From positions 1-16,255 of the forward strand of contig URJB01000050.1 of NCBI GenBank assembly GCA_900548145.1: a stretch of 16,255 nucleotides of DNA. Direction: 5' to 3'. Shown here piece by piece: positions 1 through 8,010 of the stretch. This DNA comes from an uncultured Eubacteriales bacterium (GTDB lineage Bacteria > Bacillota > Clostridia > Christensenellales > Aristaeellaceae). Every line of letters begins with the position of its first letter. The first letter of the stretch is position 1. The notes under the pieces were generated by a model. The model ran no database searches and was not told the DNA's origin. It saw only the letters and a program-made list of their open reading frames with translations. The translations under genes and the position numbers were made by a program.

Positions 1-20
1 GGCCAAGCTTCATGTCCCCC

Positions 21-76
21 TACTCCCCTGCGCGCCCATGGCGCGCAGTCCGGGGTGCAGGGGCTCAGTCCCTGCT
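21..76 (-). repeat. GC-rich two-hairpin repeat abutting the 3' end of lepA
   Basis: Read on the minus strand, this segment begins at the lepA stop codon. It contains a GCAGGG/CCCTGC hairpin (57-75), an ACCCC linker, and a second 9-bp hairpin with arms CTGCGCGCC and GGCGCGCAG (28-36 and 40-48). The same order of hairpin, linker, hairpin and GGGG is found twice downstream of livF (11623-11672 and 11774-11820), in the same orientation relative to the upstream gene. It may stabilise the mRNA 3' end or be a REP-like dispersed element. No T-run follows, so it is not a classical terminator. Confidence 0.6.
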
Positions 77-1886
77 AGTCGTCGTTCATTTTGAGGACGG
101 CGAGGAAAGCTTCGCTGGGGACTTCGACGGTGCCGAACTGGCGCATCCGCTTCTTGCCTTCCTTTTGCTTCTCCAATAGCTTCTTCTTGCGGGTGATGTC
201 GCCGCCGTAGCACTTGGCCAGAACGTCCTTGCGCATGGCGCGGACCGTCTCGCGGGCGATGACCTTGCCGCCGATAGCCGCCTGAATGGGGATTTCGAAG
301 AGTTGACGCGGAATCACGTCCTTCAGCTTTTCGGCAATGTTCCGTCCCCGGGCGTAGGCCTTGTCCCGATGAACGATGATCGAAAAAGCGTCGCAAATTT
401 CGCCGTTGAGGAGAATGTCCAGCTTGACCAGATCGCTCTCCCGGTAGCCGTGCAGCTCGTAGTCGAAGCTGGCGTAGCCCCGGCTGCGGCTCTTCACCTG
501 ATCGAAGAACTCGTAGATGATCTCGTTCAGGGGAATCTCGTAGATCAGCTTGACGCGGCCGCCCTCGTACTGCATGTCGATGAAGACGCCCCGCTTGTCC
601 ACGGCAATGTCCATCATCGCGCCCACGAACTCCTGAGGCGTATAGATGGTGGCGGTGACGTAAGGCTCCTCCATATGCTCGATTTCGCCGACAGGCGGCA
701 GGTTGGAGGGATTGTCAATCTCCACCATGGAGCCGTCCGTCTTGTATACATGATAGATAACGCTGGGCGCGGTGGTAACCAAGTCCAGATCAAATTCCCG
801 TTCCAGCCGCTGCTGGATGACCTCCATATGCAGAAGGCCCAAGAATCCGCAGCGGAAGCCGTAGCCCAAAGCCACGGAAGTCTCCGGGTCGAAGGACAGG
901 GACGCGTCGTTCATGCGCAGCTTTTCCAGCGCATCCTTCAGGTTGTCGTAGTCCGCGCCGTCGGCGGGATAAATGCCGCAGAACACCATGGGCGTTACCT
1001 TGCGGTAGCCAGGCAGGGGCGCGTCCGCCGGGCGGTTCGCGTCGGTGATGGTGTCGCCCACTCGGGTGTCGGCCACATCCTTGATGGAGGCGGCGATGTA
1101 GCCCACGTCGCCGGGATACAGCTCGTCACAGGGCTCGTAACCCGGGTTGAAGGTGCCCACCTCCACGATGTCGAACTCGCTGCCGGTCTGCATCAGCCGC
1201 ATCCGCATTCCGGGCTTCACCGTGCCCTGCTTCACCCGAACAAAGCAGATGGCCCCGCGGTAGTTGTCATAATAAGCGTCGAAAATCAGCGCCTGCAGGG
1301 GCGCGTCCGCGTCGCCCTGGGGTGCGGGGATGTGCCTGACGATGGCTTCCAGAACGTCGCCGCAGTTTTCGCCGGTCTTGGCGGAGATCAGCGGCGCGTC
1401 GGAGGTATCCAGCCCGATCACTTCCTCGATCTCGTGCTTGACCTCCTCCGGCTGGGCGCTGGGCAGGTCGATCTTGTTGATGACCGGCACGGTTTCCAGA
1501 TCGTGCTCCAGCGCCATATACACATTGGCCAGCGTCTGCGCCTCGATGCCCTGCGTCGCGTCCACCACCAGCAGCGCGCCTTCGCAGGCCGCCAGTGCCC
1601 GGCTGACCTCATAGCTGAAGTCCACATGGCCGGGGGTGTCGATCAGGTTGAGGACGTAGGTTTCCCCGTCCCTTGCCCGATACTCCATGCGCACGGCCTT
1701 GGACTTGATGGTGATGCCGCGCTCCCGTTCCAGCTCCATGGAGTCCAGGATCTGCTCCGTCATCTGCCGCTTTTCAAACACGCCCGTCATTTCCAGCAGG
1801 CGGTCCGCCAGCGTGCTCTTGCCGTGGTCGATATGGGCAATAATACAGAAATTGCGAATATGGGACAGCCGTTCCTCGTGGTGCAA
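75..1886 (-). CDS. lepA: Elongation factor 4 (LepA), ribosomal back-translocase GTPase
   Basis: LepA/EF4 is a ribosome-binding translational GTPase that acts on stalled or mistranslocated ribosomes. The 603-residue product has the normal family length. All G motifs are visible: AHIDHGKST (17-25), RERGITI (54-60), DTPGH (83-87), NKID (137-140) and SAKTG (168-172). The C-terminal basic segment GGDITRKKKLLEKQKEGKK is the diagnostic LepA tail. The start is TTG at 1884-1886; GGAGGG lies about 8 nt upstream, and no ATG gives a better N-terminus. The gene has its own likely promoter (1926-1954) and no close downstream partner in the window. A GC-rich repeat touches its stop codon. Confidence 0.98.
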   Translation of the reverse strand: MHHEERLSHIRNFCIIAHIDHGKSTLADRLLEMTGVFEKRQMTEQILDSMELERERGITIKSKAVRMEYRARDGETYVLNLIDTPGHVDFSYEVSRALAACEGALLVVDATQGIEAQTLANVYMALEHDLETVPVINKIDLPSAQPEEVKHEIEEVIGLDTSDAPLISAKTGENCGDVLEAIVRHIPAPQGDADAPLQALIFDAYYDNYRGAICFVRVKQGTVKPGMRMRLMQTGSEFDIVEVGTFNPGYEPCDELYPGDVGYIAASIKDVADTRVGDTITDANRPADAPLPGYRKVTPMVFCGIYPADGADYDNLKDALEKLRMNDASLSFDPETSVALGYGFRCGFLGLLHMEVIQQRLEREFDLDLVTTAPSVIYHVYKTDGSMVEIDNPSNLPPVGEIEHMEEPYVTATIYTPQEFVGAMMDIAVDKRGVFIDMQYEGGRVKLIYEIPLNEIIYEFFDQVKSRSRGYASFDYELHGYRESDLVKLDILLNGEICDAFSIIVHRDKAYARGRNIAEKLKDVIPRQLFEIPIQAAIGGKVIARETVRAMRKDVLAKCYGGDITRKKKLLEKQKEGKKRMRQFGTVEVPSEAFLAVLKMNDD

Positions 1887-1925
1887 CTGTTGTTCCCTCC
1901 AAGCAAGTAAATTTCATCATCTTAT

Positions 1926-1954
1926 ATCATAGCGTGTTTTGGGTAAAAAAGCAA
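1926..1954 (-). promoter_or_regulatory. Likely sigma-A promoter of lepA
   Basis: On the minus strand, TTGCTT (1949-1954) and TATGAT (1926-1931) are separated by exactly 17 bp. The -10 matches the consensus at 5 of 6 positions, while the -35 keeps only TTG plus a weak remainder. It sits about 40 nt upstream of the TTG start of lepA, in the only AT-rich stretch between the two genes. Confidence 0.55.
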
Positions 1955-1963
1955 TCGCAAGAG

Positions 1964-1994
1964 AAAAGGCCTGCTATACTGGCAAGCCTTTTTC
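1964..1994 (-). terminator. Possible intrinsic terminator overlapping the end of the membrane-protein gene
   Basis: The minus-strand transcript can pair AAAAGGC-T-TGC with GCA-G-GCCTTTT around a 7-nt loop, followed by CTCTT. The stem contains the stop codon of the 1974-3254 gene and one mismatch. The T-tract is short, so termination may be partial. It lies just before the lepA promoter. Confidence 0.4.
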
Positions 1995-3254
1995 ATTCGC
2001 TTTTCTTTTATCTTCCAGAAGCAAAGAAGCCAAGCATCCCAAGGCAAACACGCTTATCGCCAAATTCCGATAGGTAAAGAAATAGTGGACATGGCTGTGA
2101 TTGTTCATCACCGCATACCATGCCAGCGGCATGGCCGCCGTTATCAGCAGAGCCATTGCCAGATTCCACGAAACCTTCCTGCGATTTTTCCCCAGCCGAA
2201 TCAGCCGGACTATCATCCAAATTGTCACGCAAAGCAGCGCCAGCTTATAGGGTTTCCGCCAAAATACGCTCCCATTCCACAGAATTGCGCTCCACGGGCT
2301 GACAGCGGCACTTAGTCCTCTTTCTTCCATGGCCGCAAGAATCATGCTGCCTTCCCCGGCACGGCCAAAAAGAAGAACGAGCAGCCATTTGCCAGCCCAC
2401 ATTCCTGCATAGCCGATTCCCCAAGCCAGTGCCAACTGTACCAGCAGCAAAAGTGCATTCTTCTGACGATCCTTTTCCAGCATCAGCCAGAGGACGCAGG
2501 GCAGGCCAAAGGTAATCAATGGATAGGTCAGAAAATCCACATAAGATGTCACCATGCCCGTGCCGAGGAAAAACAGAACAACCCCGTCTTTTTCAAAGCG
2601 GCTCTGAAACCGCACCAACAGACACATAGCGGCCAATGCTGTCAGCCATGCCGTCGAATACTGCAGACACAGCGGAAGCAACCACGCCTGTAACACCGCC
2701 AGTGCCGCTCCCAGAGCCGGTATACAGCGCGCACCTGACTTTTTCAGCTGCAGAAGTAGATACAGCAGCAGCGTTCCCTGCGCCAGAACATTCAGAATCC
2801 GAATGTCCATGTAGCTGCAAAACAGCAGCAGCGGCTTGAGCAGCACCAAATATCCGTGCCAGTAACGGCCGTAGGAATAGGCCGGTTCCGCATCTTTGCC
2901 AACACCGTGCGCCACGGCGGCCAGCCGTTCGCTCAGCCGGTAATAGCGTTCCGTATCATTGTACATACGGTTTTCCAAGGCTTGTTCCCACGGGGAATTC
3001 TCTGAATCATAGGCTGCAATCAGCATCATAACCAAGTCAGTGCGGATGTCCAGCCATGTACTGGAATAGGTCTTAACCAGCGTTTCATCGTCGGTCTCCG
3101 GCATACCGTCGCTGCCGTCAAAACACAGGAGAGATTCCCCCAAATGTTTTCTAATTGGTTCCGTCGGCAGGGCATACGCCGCCATAAGCAGCAGCATTCC
3201 CAGAAGGATCCCGCCCAGCAGAAGCGCCGAGCCGCGAAGCAGCGTCTGTCGCAT
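1974..3254 (-). CDS. Polytopic membrane protein of unknown function (GT-C-like architecture)
   Basis: The 426-residue protein has an N-terminal membrane helix (about 9-30), then an extracytoplasmic region of roughly 100 residues (31-135) with a SYGRYWHGY motif at 127-135, then about eight to nine hydrophobic segments to residue 413 and a short basic tail. Conserved-looking motifs are TSYVDFLTYP (236-245) and NNHSHVHYFFTYR (384-396), the latter in an outside loop before the last helix. One early loop plus many helices resembles GT-C glycosyltransferases, but no catalytic DxD-type motif can be pointed to, so function is open. The ATG at 3252-3254 follows AAGGA. Only 20 bp separate it from the ABC ATPase stop, so it is probably cotranscribed with that importer. 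By eye its GC content is lower than its neighbours'. Confidence 0.85.
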   Translation of the reverse strand: MRQTLLRGSALLLGGILLGMLLLMAAYALPTEPIRKHLGESLLCFDGSDGMPETDDETLVKTYSSTWLDIRTDLVMMLIAAYDSENSPWEQALENRMYNDTERYYRLSERLAAVAHGVGKDAEPAYSYGRYWHGYLVLLKPLLLFCSYMDIRILNVLAQGTLLLYLLLQLKKSGARCIPALGAALAVLQAWLLPLCLQYSTAWLTALAAMCLLVRFQSRFEKDGVVLFFLGTGMVTSYVDFLTYPLITFGLPCVLWLMLEKDRQKNALLLLVQLALAWGIGYAGMWAGKWLLVLLFGRAGEGSMILAAMEERGLSAAVSPWSAILWNGSVFWRKPYKLALLCVTIWMIVRLIRLGKNRRKVSWNLAMALLITAAMPLAWYAVMNNHSHVHYFFTYRNLAISVFALGCLASLLLEDKRKANEKGLPV

Positions 3255-3274
3255 TGCGTCCTTCCCCCACGCCG

Positions 3275-4069
3275 TCAGCTCAGCAGCGCCCGGTCGCTGG
3301 CGAACTGCTCGCCGCTGACCTTTTCGAACATGCCCAGCAGGTCTTCCACCGTCAGGCGCTTCTTTTCCTCGCCGGAAACGTCCACCACGATGCGGCCTTC
3401 ATAGAGCATGATGAGCCGGTTGCCGTGGACGATAGCGTCCCGCATATTGTGGGTGATCATCAGCGTGGTCAGCTGCTCCTGACGAATGATGCGCTCCGTC
3501 ACTTCCAGCACCTTGGCCGCCGTTTTGGGGTCCAGAGCGGCGGTGTGCTCGTCCAGCAGCAGCAGCTTCGGCTTCTGCAGCGTTGCCATCAACAGGGTCA
3601 ACGCCTGACGCTGACCGCCGGAAAGCAGCCCCACCTTGGTGGTCATGCGGTCTTCCAGCCCCAGATTCAGGCCCTTGAGCAGTTGCTTGTATTCTTCCCG
3701 CTCGGCGGCGGTAATGCCGGGCCGCAGACAGCGAGCCTTGCCGCGCCGCTTGGCCAGCGCCAGATTTTCCTCGATCTGCATGGTCGCGGCCGTGCCCATC
3801 ATGGGATCCTGAAAGACCCGGCCAATGTAGCGGGCCCGCTTGTATTCCGGCAGATAGGTCACATCCACCCCGTCGATAGAGATGCTGCCCTGATCTACCG
3901 GCCAGACGCCCGCCACGGCGTTGAGCAGCGTGGATTTGCCCGCGCCGTTGCCGCCGATGACCGTCACGAAATCGCCGTCGTTCAGGGTCAGAGAAACGCC
4001 GTTCAGTGCGGTCTTTTCGTTGACCGTGCCCGCATTAAAGGTTTTGCTGATCTCTTTGATCTCAAGCAT
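3275..4069 (-). CDS. ABC transporter ATP-binding protein (TrpXYZ-like importer)
   Basis: This is the cytoplasmic motor subunit of an importer whose permease and binding protein are encoded just upstream. In the 264 residues one sees Walker A GGNGAGKST (39-47), the Q-loop in VFQDP (Q87), signature LSGGQ (149-153), Walker B LLLLDE (169-174) and the switch histidine in MITHN (H207). DEHTAALDP after Walker B, rather than DEPT, is characteristic of this subgroup. The ATG start overlaps the permease stop by 8 nt, which indicates translational coupling. Relatives in streptococci have been linked to tryptophan or aromatic amino acid uptake; the substrate here is inferred only. Confidence 0.93.
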   Translation of the reverse strand: MLEIKEISKTFNAGTVNEKTALNGVSLTLNDGDFVTVIGGNGAGKSTLLNAVAGVWPVDQGSISIDGVDVTYLPEYKRARYIGRVFQDPMMGTAATMQIEENLALAKRRGKARCLRPGITAAEREEYKQLLKGLNLGLEDRMTTKVGLLSGGQRQALTLLMATLQKPKLLLLDEHTAALDPKTAAKVLEVTERIIRQEQLTTLMITHNMRDAIVHGNRLIMLYEGRIVVDVSGEEKKRLTVEDLLGMFEKVSGEQFASDRALLS

Positions 4070-5003
4070 GGCTCTTTCCCCCTGTCACGCGCTTTTTGGT
4101 GAAGTACTTGGCCTTCCAGTGGGGCACGGTCAGGAAAACGGCCACGATCAGAGCGGAGAGCAGCTTCAGGTAGTTGGAGTTGATGCCGCTCAGGCTGACG
4201 ACCGCCTGAATGACCGCGTAATAGATGACGGAACCGATAGCCACAGCCAGCAGCTTCAGGGCGAAATTGCGGAACAGCTTGCCGAACAGGGCTTCGCCGA
4301 TGATGACCGCCGCCAGACCGATCACGATGGCGCCGCGGCCCATGTTGATATCCGCAAAGCTCTGGTACTGGCTCAGCAGCGCACCGGAAAGCGCCACCAG
4401 ACCGTTGGAGATCATCAGCCCCAGCACGATGTTCTTGTTGGTGTTGATGCCCTGCGCCCGGGACATATGCAGGTTCGCGCCGGTCGCCCGGATGGAGGAG
4501 CCCAGCTCCGTACCGAAGAACCAGTACAGAATGGCCACGATCGCCACCACGAACAGCCCCACAATGAAAATGGGGTGCATATAGAAAGGTTTCGTGCCCT
4601 TGCCCACTTCCTGCAGATAGCGCAGAGAGACCAGCAGGGGCTGCTTATTCACATTGAGGGCCTGATTGGCTTTCATGCCCATGATGGCCAGATTGACCGA
4701 CCACAGACCCAGCTGGGTCAGAATGCCCGCCAGAATAGCCGGAATGCCGCAGGCCGTGTGCAGAAGGCCGGTAGCCAGTCCCGTCAGCATTCCCGCCAGA
4801 ATGGCGCACAAAAGCGCCAGCCAGACGTTGCAGCCGCCCGCGATCATCATGACGCACACCGCGCCGCCCGTGCAGAAGGAGCCGTCCACCGTCAGATCAG
4901 CGATGTCCAGAATTTTATAGGTAATGTATACGCCGATGGCCATGACGCCCCAGATCAGTCCCTGAGAGATCGCCCCCGGGAGCGCGTTGAGAAAACTGGT
5001 CAA
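4062..5003 (-). CDS. ABC transporter permease (TrpY-like, LivH-related fold)
   Basis: Membrane channel subunit of the same importer, 313 residues and largely hydrophobic, with about eight to nine helices. Family motifs are QGLIWGVMAIGVYITYKILD near the N-terminus, DIADLTVDGSF (33-43) and GIPAILAGILT (86-96), all typical of the permease paired with ABC_sub_bind-type binding proteins. The start is TTG at 5001-5003 with GGGGG 8 nt upstream; the in-frame ATG 15 nt further out runs into a stop, which rules it out. A 139-bp gap with a strong stem-loop separates it from the binding-protein gene. Confidence 0.92.
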   Translation of the reverse strand: MTSFLNALPGAISQGLIWGVMAIGVYITYKILDIADLTVDGSFCTGGAVCVMMIAGGCNVWLALLCAILAGMLTGLATGLLHTACGIPAILAGILTQLGLWSVNLAIMGMKANQALNVNKQPLLVSLRYLQEVGKGTKPFYMHPIFIVGLFVVAIVAILYWFFGTELGSSIRATGANLHMSRAQGINTNKNIVLGLMISNGLVALSGALLSQYQSFADINMGRGAIVIGLAAVIIGEALFGKLFRNFALKLLAVAIGSVIYYAVIQAVVSLSGINSNYLKLLSALIVAVFLTVPHWKAKYFTKKRVTGGKSHA

Positions 5004-5075
5004 ACCTCATTCCCCCATTGTCGTGGTCGCTTGAAAAGAGAAAACAAAAACGAATGATTTTTTAGAGAACACACT

Positions 5076-5107
5076 CGAAGGGGCGGCTGGATGCAGCTGC
5101 CCCTTCG
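5076..5107 (-). promoter_or_regulatory. Intercistronic stem-loop between binding-protein and permease genes
   Basis: Arms CGAAGGGGC (5076-5084) and GCCCCTTCG (5099-5107) are extended inward to a 14-position stem with one mismatch in the minus-strand RNA and a 4-nt loop. No T-tract follows on the minus strand, so it is more likely an mRNA-stabilising or processing hairpin, of the kind that gives more binding protein than permease, than a full terminator. Confidence 0.5.
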
Positions 5108-5142
5108 GAAAAGTCAGAAAAGCCTTTTGGAAAATACGAATC

Positions 5143-6096
5143 TTATTCCACGTCCAGCGCCTGATAAGTGTCGGGGACCGTCACGCCCAGTTCTTCGCAG
5201 ACCACGGGGTTGTATTCGGGCGTAAAGTTTTCAGCGTACTCGATGGGCATTTCGGAGATATTCGCTTCGCCCTTGAGGATCTTCGCGGCCATCTTGCCGG
5301 TGGTCACGCCCAGATCGTAGTAGCTGATGGACAGGGTGGCCACGCCGCAGCCCTTGGCCATGCCTTCCTCCCCGGCGACGACCGGCTTGCCCGCAGGCAG
5401 GCAGATATTCGCCACGATGGCGGTGTTGGCGGCCACGGTGTTATCCGTGGGCACATAGATCACATCGGACGCGTCGCAGGCCGTCTGGGTCACCGCAGCT
5501 ACGTCGTTGGAATCGGCAAAGGGATACAGAGTGCAGGCAACACCCTTTTCTTCCAAATACTTCTTCACGGTGTCCACCTGATACTGGCTGTTGGCCTCGG
5601 CAGAGCAGTACAGCAGACCCACAGTCTTCACGTCCGGGAACAGTTCCAGAATCATGGCCGCCTGCTGATCCAGCGGAGCCAGATCGGAGGTGCCGCTGAC
5701 GTTGCCGCCCACCGTGCCGGTGAAATCGTCAATACCCAGCGCCACGCCGTATTCGGTGACGGAAGTGCCCAAAATCGGAATATCGGCCGTGGCCGCGGAA
5801 GCCGCCTGCAGGGCGGGCGTGGCGTTGGCCATGATCAGATCCACGCTGTCAGCCACAAAGCTGTTCGCAATGGTAGAGCAGGTGTTGGAATCGCCCGCTG
5901 CATTCTGTACATCAAAAGTTACGTTATCCGCGCCAAGTTCCTCGGTCAGCGCGTCCATAAAGCCCTGCGTAGCCGCGTCCAGCGCGTCGTGGGTGACCAG
6001 CTGGCAAATGCCTACGCGGAAAGGCTCCGCCATTGCGCCGGTCATCCCGCATACCAGTACGGCCAAAGCTGCCAGAATCCCCAATGCCTTTTTCAT
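5143..6096 (-). CDS. ABC transporter substrate-binding protein (ABC_sub_bind/TrpX-like)
   Basis: Extracytoplasmic solute receptor, 317 residues. A signal peptide (basic KK, hydrophobic 4-18, AMA|E cleavage after residue 23) leads into FRVGICQLVTHDALDAA, the hallmark opening of the ABC_sub_bind family (PF04392). Later family features include GTSVTEYG and YVPTDNTVAAN. Cys16 lies in VLVCG, which lacks Gly, Ala or Ser at -1 and is a poor lipobox, so SPase I processing is more likely than lipid anchoring. The ATG is preceded by AGGAGG with 8-nt spacing. It is the first gene of the importer operon and is divergent from livJ. Its ligand is probably an amino acid, by analogy with streptococcal TrpX, but this is not shown here. 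Confidence 0.93.
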   Translation of the reverse strand: MKKALGILAALAVLVCGMTGAMAEPFRVGICQLVTHDALDAATQGFMDALTEELGADNVTFDVQNAAGDSNTCSTIANSFVADSVDLIMANATPALQAASAATADIPILGTSVTEYGVALGIDDFTGTVGGNVSGTSDLAPLDQQAAMILELFPDVKTVGLLYCSAEANSQYQVDTVKKYLEEKGVACTLYPFADSNDVAAVTQTACDASDVIYVPTDNTVAANTAIVANICLPAGKPVVAGEEGMAKGCGVATLSISYYDLGVTTGKMAAKILKGEANISEMPIEYAENFTPEYNPVVCEELGVTVPDTYQALDVE

Positions 6097-6590
6097 GTTT
6101 CATTCCTCCTACAATCCTACCGTTCTAATGACACCGCCGGAAGCATCCGGTCGGCTGCCGCGCCCGGCGGAAAAGGCTCTCGCCGGGGACGTTGCTGGCA
6201 TTGTACCCCCTTCGATGCCGTCCGTCAAGGGAATGAATTGTTCTGAATATGTTTTTACCTATATAAAAGGCCGGGGCATCAAAAAACAGAAAAATGTTTC
6301 TTCCTTTTGGGACTCAAAAGCCCGGGTTCATCTTCCTGCATCTTGCTGCAATTTTGCAGGAAAATGCAATTTCAAAACTTTTAATTGCATTTTTGAACAT
6401 ACGCTTTGTTCCTTTAACTCGCCAAAATCGCCTTGATTTGTGCTGAATTTTTGCTTTTAAATTCATATTTTTGTATTTTTCCTGTTTTTCGTCCGCATTT
6501 TTATTTTGCAGGATTGCAATTTTGAAATGAAGGAATTATAATTTCACCCGTAAACCAAAAAACATTCAGGAACTCAGGAGGCGACCCCCA
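6097..6590. promoter_or_regulatory. Divergent intergenic control region between two ABC operons
   Basis: These 494 bp hold no gene. The half next to the binding-protein gene (6120-6200) is GC-rich and may form a leader. The half next to livJ is very AT-rich. It contains a palindrome with arms CTGCAA and TTGCAG (6346-6359), a direct repeat ATTTTGCAGGA..TGCAATTT (6351-6372 and 6503-6522), and several T5 tracts (6448, 6468, 6476, 6485, 6498) just upstream of the livJ promoter. No convincing promoter for the leftward operon could be picked. Confidence 0.6.
6514..6542 (+). promoter_or_regulatory. Likely sigma-A promoter of the liv operon
   Basis: TTGCAA (6514-6519) and a perfect TATAAT (6537-6542) are spaced by 17 bp. 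Transcription would start near 6549, giving a leader of about 40 nt with the ribosome binding site AGGAGG ahead of the livJ ATG. The -35 lies inside the second copy of the TTTTGCAGGA-TGCAATTT repeat, so a repressor bound there would block RNA polymerase. Confidence 0.7.
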
Positions 6591-7742
6591 ATGAAAAGGT
6601 ATCTGGCAATTTTTCTGGCAGTTTTGATGATGATCCCCACCTTTGCCATGGCTGAGGGCGTCGTAAAGATCGGCGTGTTCGAACCCGCTTCCGGCGACAG
6701 CGGCGCAGGCGGCAAGCAGGAAATGCTTGGCATGCAGTACGCCAATACCGTGCAGCCCACCGTCAAGATCGGCGGAGAGACCTACAAGGTCGAGCTGGTC
6801 TACGCGGATAACGGCTCCTCTACCGATAAAGCCCCCTCCGCCGCCCAGCAGCTGGTCAGTGAGGGCGTGAGCGTGGTGCTGGGCTCCTATGGCTCCGGCG
6901 TTTCCATTGCCGGTTCCCAGTACTTCGCCGACGCGGGCATTCCCGCTATCGGCGTGACCTGCACCAACCCGCAGGTGACGGCGGGCAACAGCCACTACTT
7001 CCGCATCTGCTTCCTGGATCCCTTCCAGGGAACGGTATTGGCCAACTACGCTTTCAAAGAGCTGGGCGCGCGTACCGCGTACTGTCTGGCCGAGCTGGGC
7101 AACGACTATGACGTGGGCCTGTGCCACTACTTCCAGCAGGCCTTTGAGGCCATGGGCGGCATGGTGATCTCCGACACCTTCCCCACCGGCAACTCCGACT
7201 TTACCTCCTACCTGTCCAACGCTACGGCCATCGGCGCGGAGGTGTTCTTCTGCCCCGTGTCCATCGCCTATTCTTCGCAGATCATCAGTCAGGCGGCGGG
7301 CCAGAACGTGAGCTATCCCATTCTTGGCAGCGACACGCTGGACAACAATAAGGTAGCCGAGGCCGCCAAGGGCACCAACGTGAAGGTCATCATCACCACC
7401 TTCTATCAGGAAGGCGGCTCCCCCGAGTTTGACGAAGGCTTCAAGGCCTGGCTGAACTCCGACAGCGAGTATTTGACCAACAACGGCGGCAACGACATGA
7501 TCTCCGCTGTGAGCGTTATGGGCTACGACGCTTACTTCACCGCGCTGGAGGCGCTGAAGGCCGCTGGCAGCACCGATTCGAAGGCCGTGCTGGCCGCGCT
7601 GCCCAGCGTCAAGCTGACCGGCGTGACCGGCGAGATCGCCTTTGACGAGACCGGCGACGCGATCCGCGATTCCGCCTACATCAAGTCCGTCAACACCGAG
7701 ACCGGCGCATGGGACTTCGTCGCCGTGCAGACCGTCGAGTAA
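6591..7742 (+). CDS. livJ: Branched-chain amino acid ABC transporter substrate-binding protein
   Basis: Extracytoplasmic receptor of the Liv-type importer, 383 residues of the Peripla_BP_6 family. The signal peptide is residues 1-21 with cleavage AMA|E; there is no cysteine, so it is not a lipoprotein. The mature protein begins VVKIGVFEPASGDSGAGGKQ and continues with KVELVYADNGSS and VLGSYGSG, typical of the LivJ fold that binds leucine, isoleucine and valine or other amino acids and amides. The ATG follows AGGAGG at 9 nt. It is first in the operon, and a large hairpin in the following gap probably lets it be expressed above the membrane genes. The exact ligand cannot be read from sequence. 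Confidence 0.95.
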   Translation: MKRYLAIFLAVLMMIPTFAMAEGVVKIGVFEPASGDSGAGGKQEMLGMQYANTVQPTVKIGGETYKVELVYADNGSSTDKAPSAAQQLVSEGVSVVLGSYGSGVSIAGSQYFADAGIPAIGVTCTNPQVTAGNSHYFRICFLDPFQGTVLANYAFKELGARTAYCLAELGNDYDVGLCHYFQQAFEAMGGMVISDTFPTGNSDFTSYLSNATAIGAEVFFCPVSIAYSSQIISQAAGQNVSYPILGSDTLDNNKVAEAAKGTNVKVIITTFYQEGGSPEFDEGFKAWLNSDSEYLTNNGGNDMISAVSVMGYDAYFTALEALKAAGSTDSKAVLAALPSVKLTGVTGEIAFDETGDAIRDSAYIKSVNTETGAWDFVAVQTVE

Positions 7743-7773
7743 ATTTCCAATTTCATCCTTTCTATCCGTCAGG

Positions 7774-7837
7774 GCGGCTGCGCTCCGCCCGCCCCAGCGG
7801 TTCTGTATCGCTGCGGGTGGGCGAGCGTCAGCCGCCT
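7774..7837 (+). repeat. Large GC-rich hairpin in the livJ-livH gap
   Basis: Arms 7774-7800 and 7810-7837 pair over about 24 bp with two bulges and two mismatches around a 9-nt loop, followed by TTTT at 7838-7841. A smaller hairpin (AGGGGAC/GTCCTCT, loop TAA) follows at about 7865-7881. Together they fill most of the 268-bp gap between livJ and livH and look like inserted intergenic repeats. They could attenuate readthrough or protect livJ mRNA. Confidence 0.6.
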
Positions 7838-8010
7838 TTTGGGGCCCTGACCCAAACCCCGGAAGGGGACTAAGTCCTCTTTACCCCATACTTTCGTTCA
7901 CTTCTATTTCAAGCCCTTCTCTTGCAGCTTGTCTTTTCCCGAAAGTCATCTGCTTTCTTTTCCATTCGCATTCTTTTGCCACTCCATCCGTCACGAAGGA
8001 GGCTCCCACG

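Noticed and set aside
303..1910. 535-codon plus-strand open frame
   Set aside because: It lies antisense to lepA, which has complete family motifs. The frame is open only because of GC-biased codons, and its His/Val/Gln-rich translation has no signature.
3921..5057. 378-codon plus-strand open frame across the importer genes
   Set aside because: It is antisense to the ATPase and permease, with a Gln/His/Arg-rich translation and no ribosome binding site.
5076..5107. Full terminator between the binding-protein and permease genes
   Set aside because: The stem is strong, but no T-run follows in the direction of transcription.
7642..8010. N-terminal extension of livH through the intergenic region
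   Set aside because: The extension is out of frame with livJ, covers hairpin repeats, and precedes a good ATG with AGGAGG at 8011.
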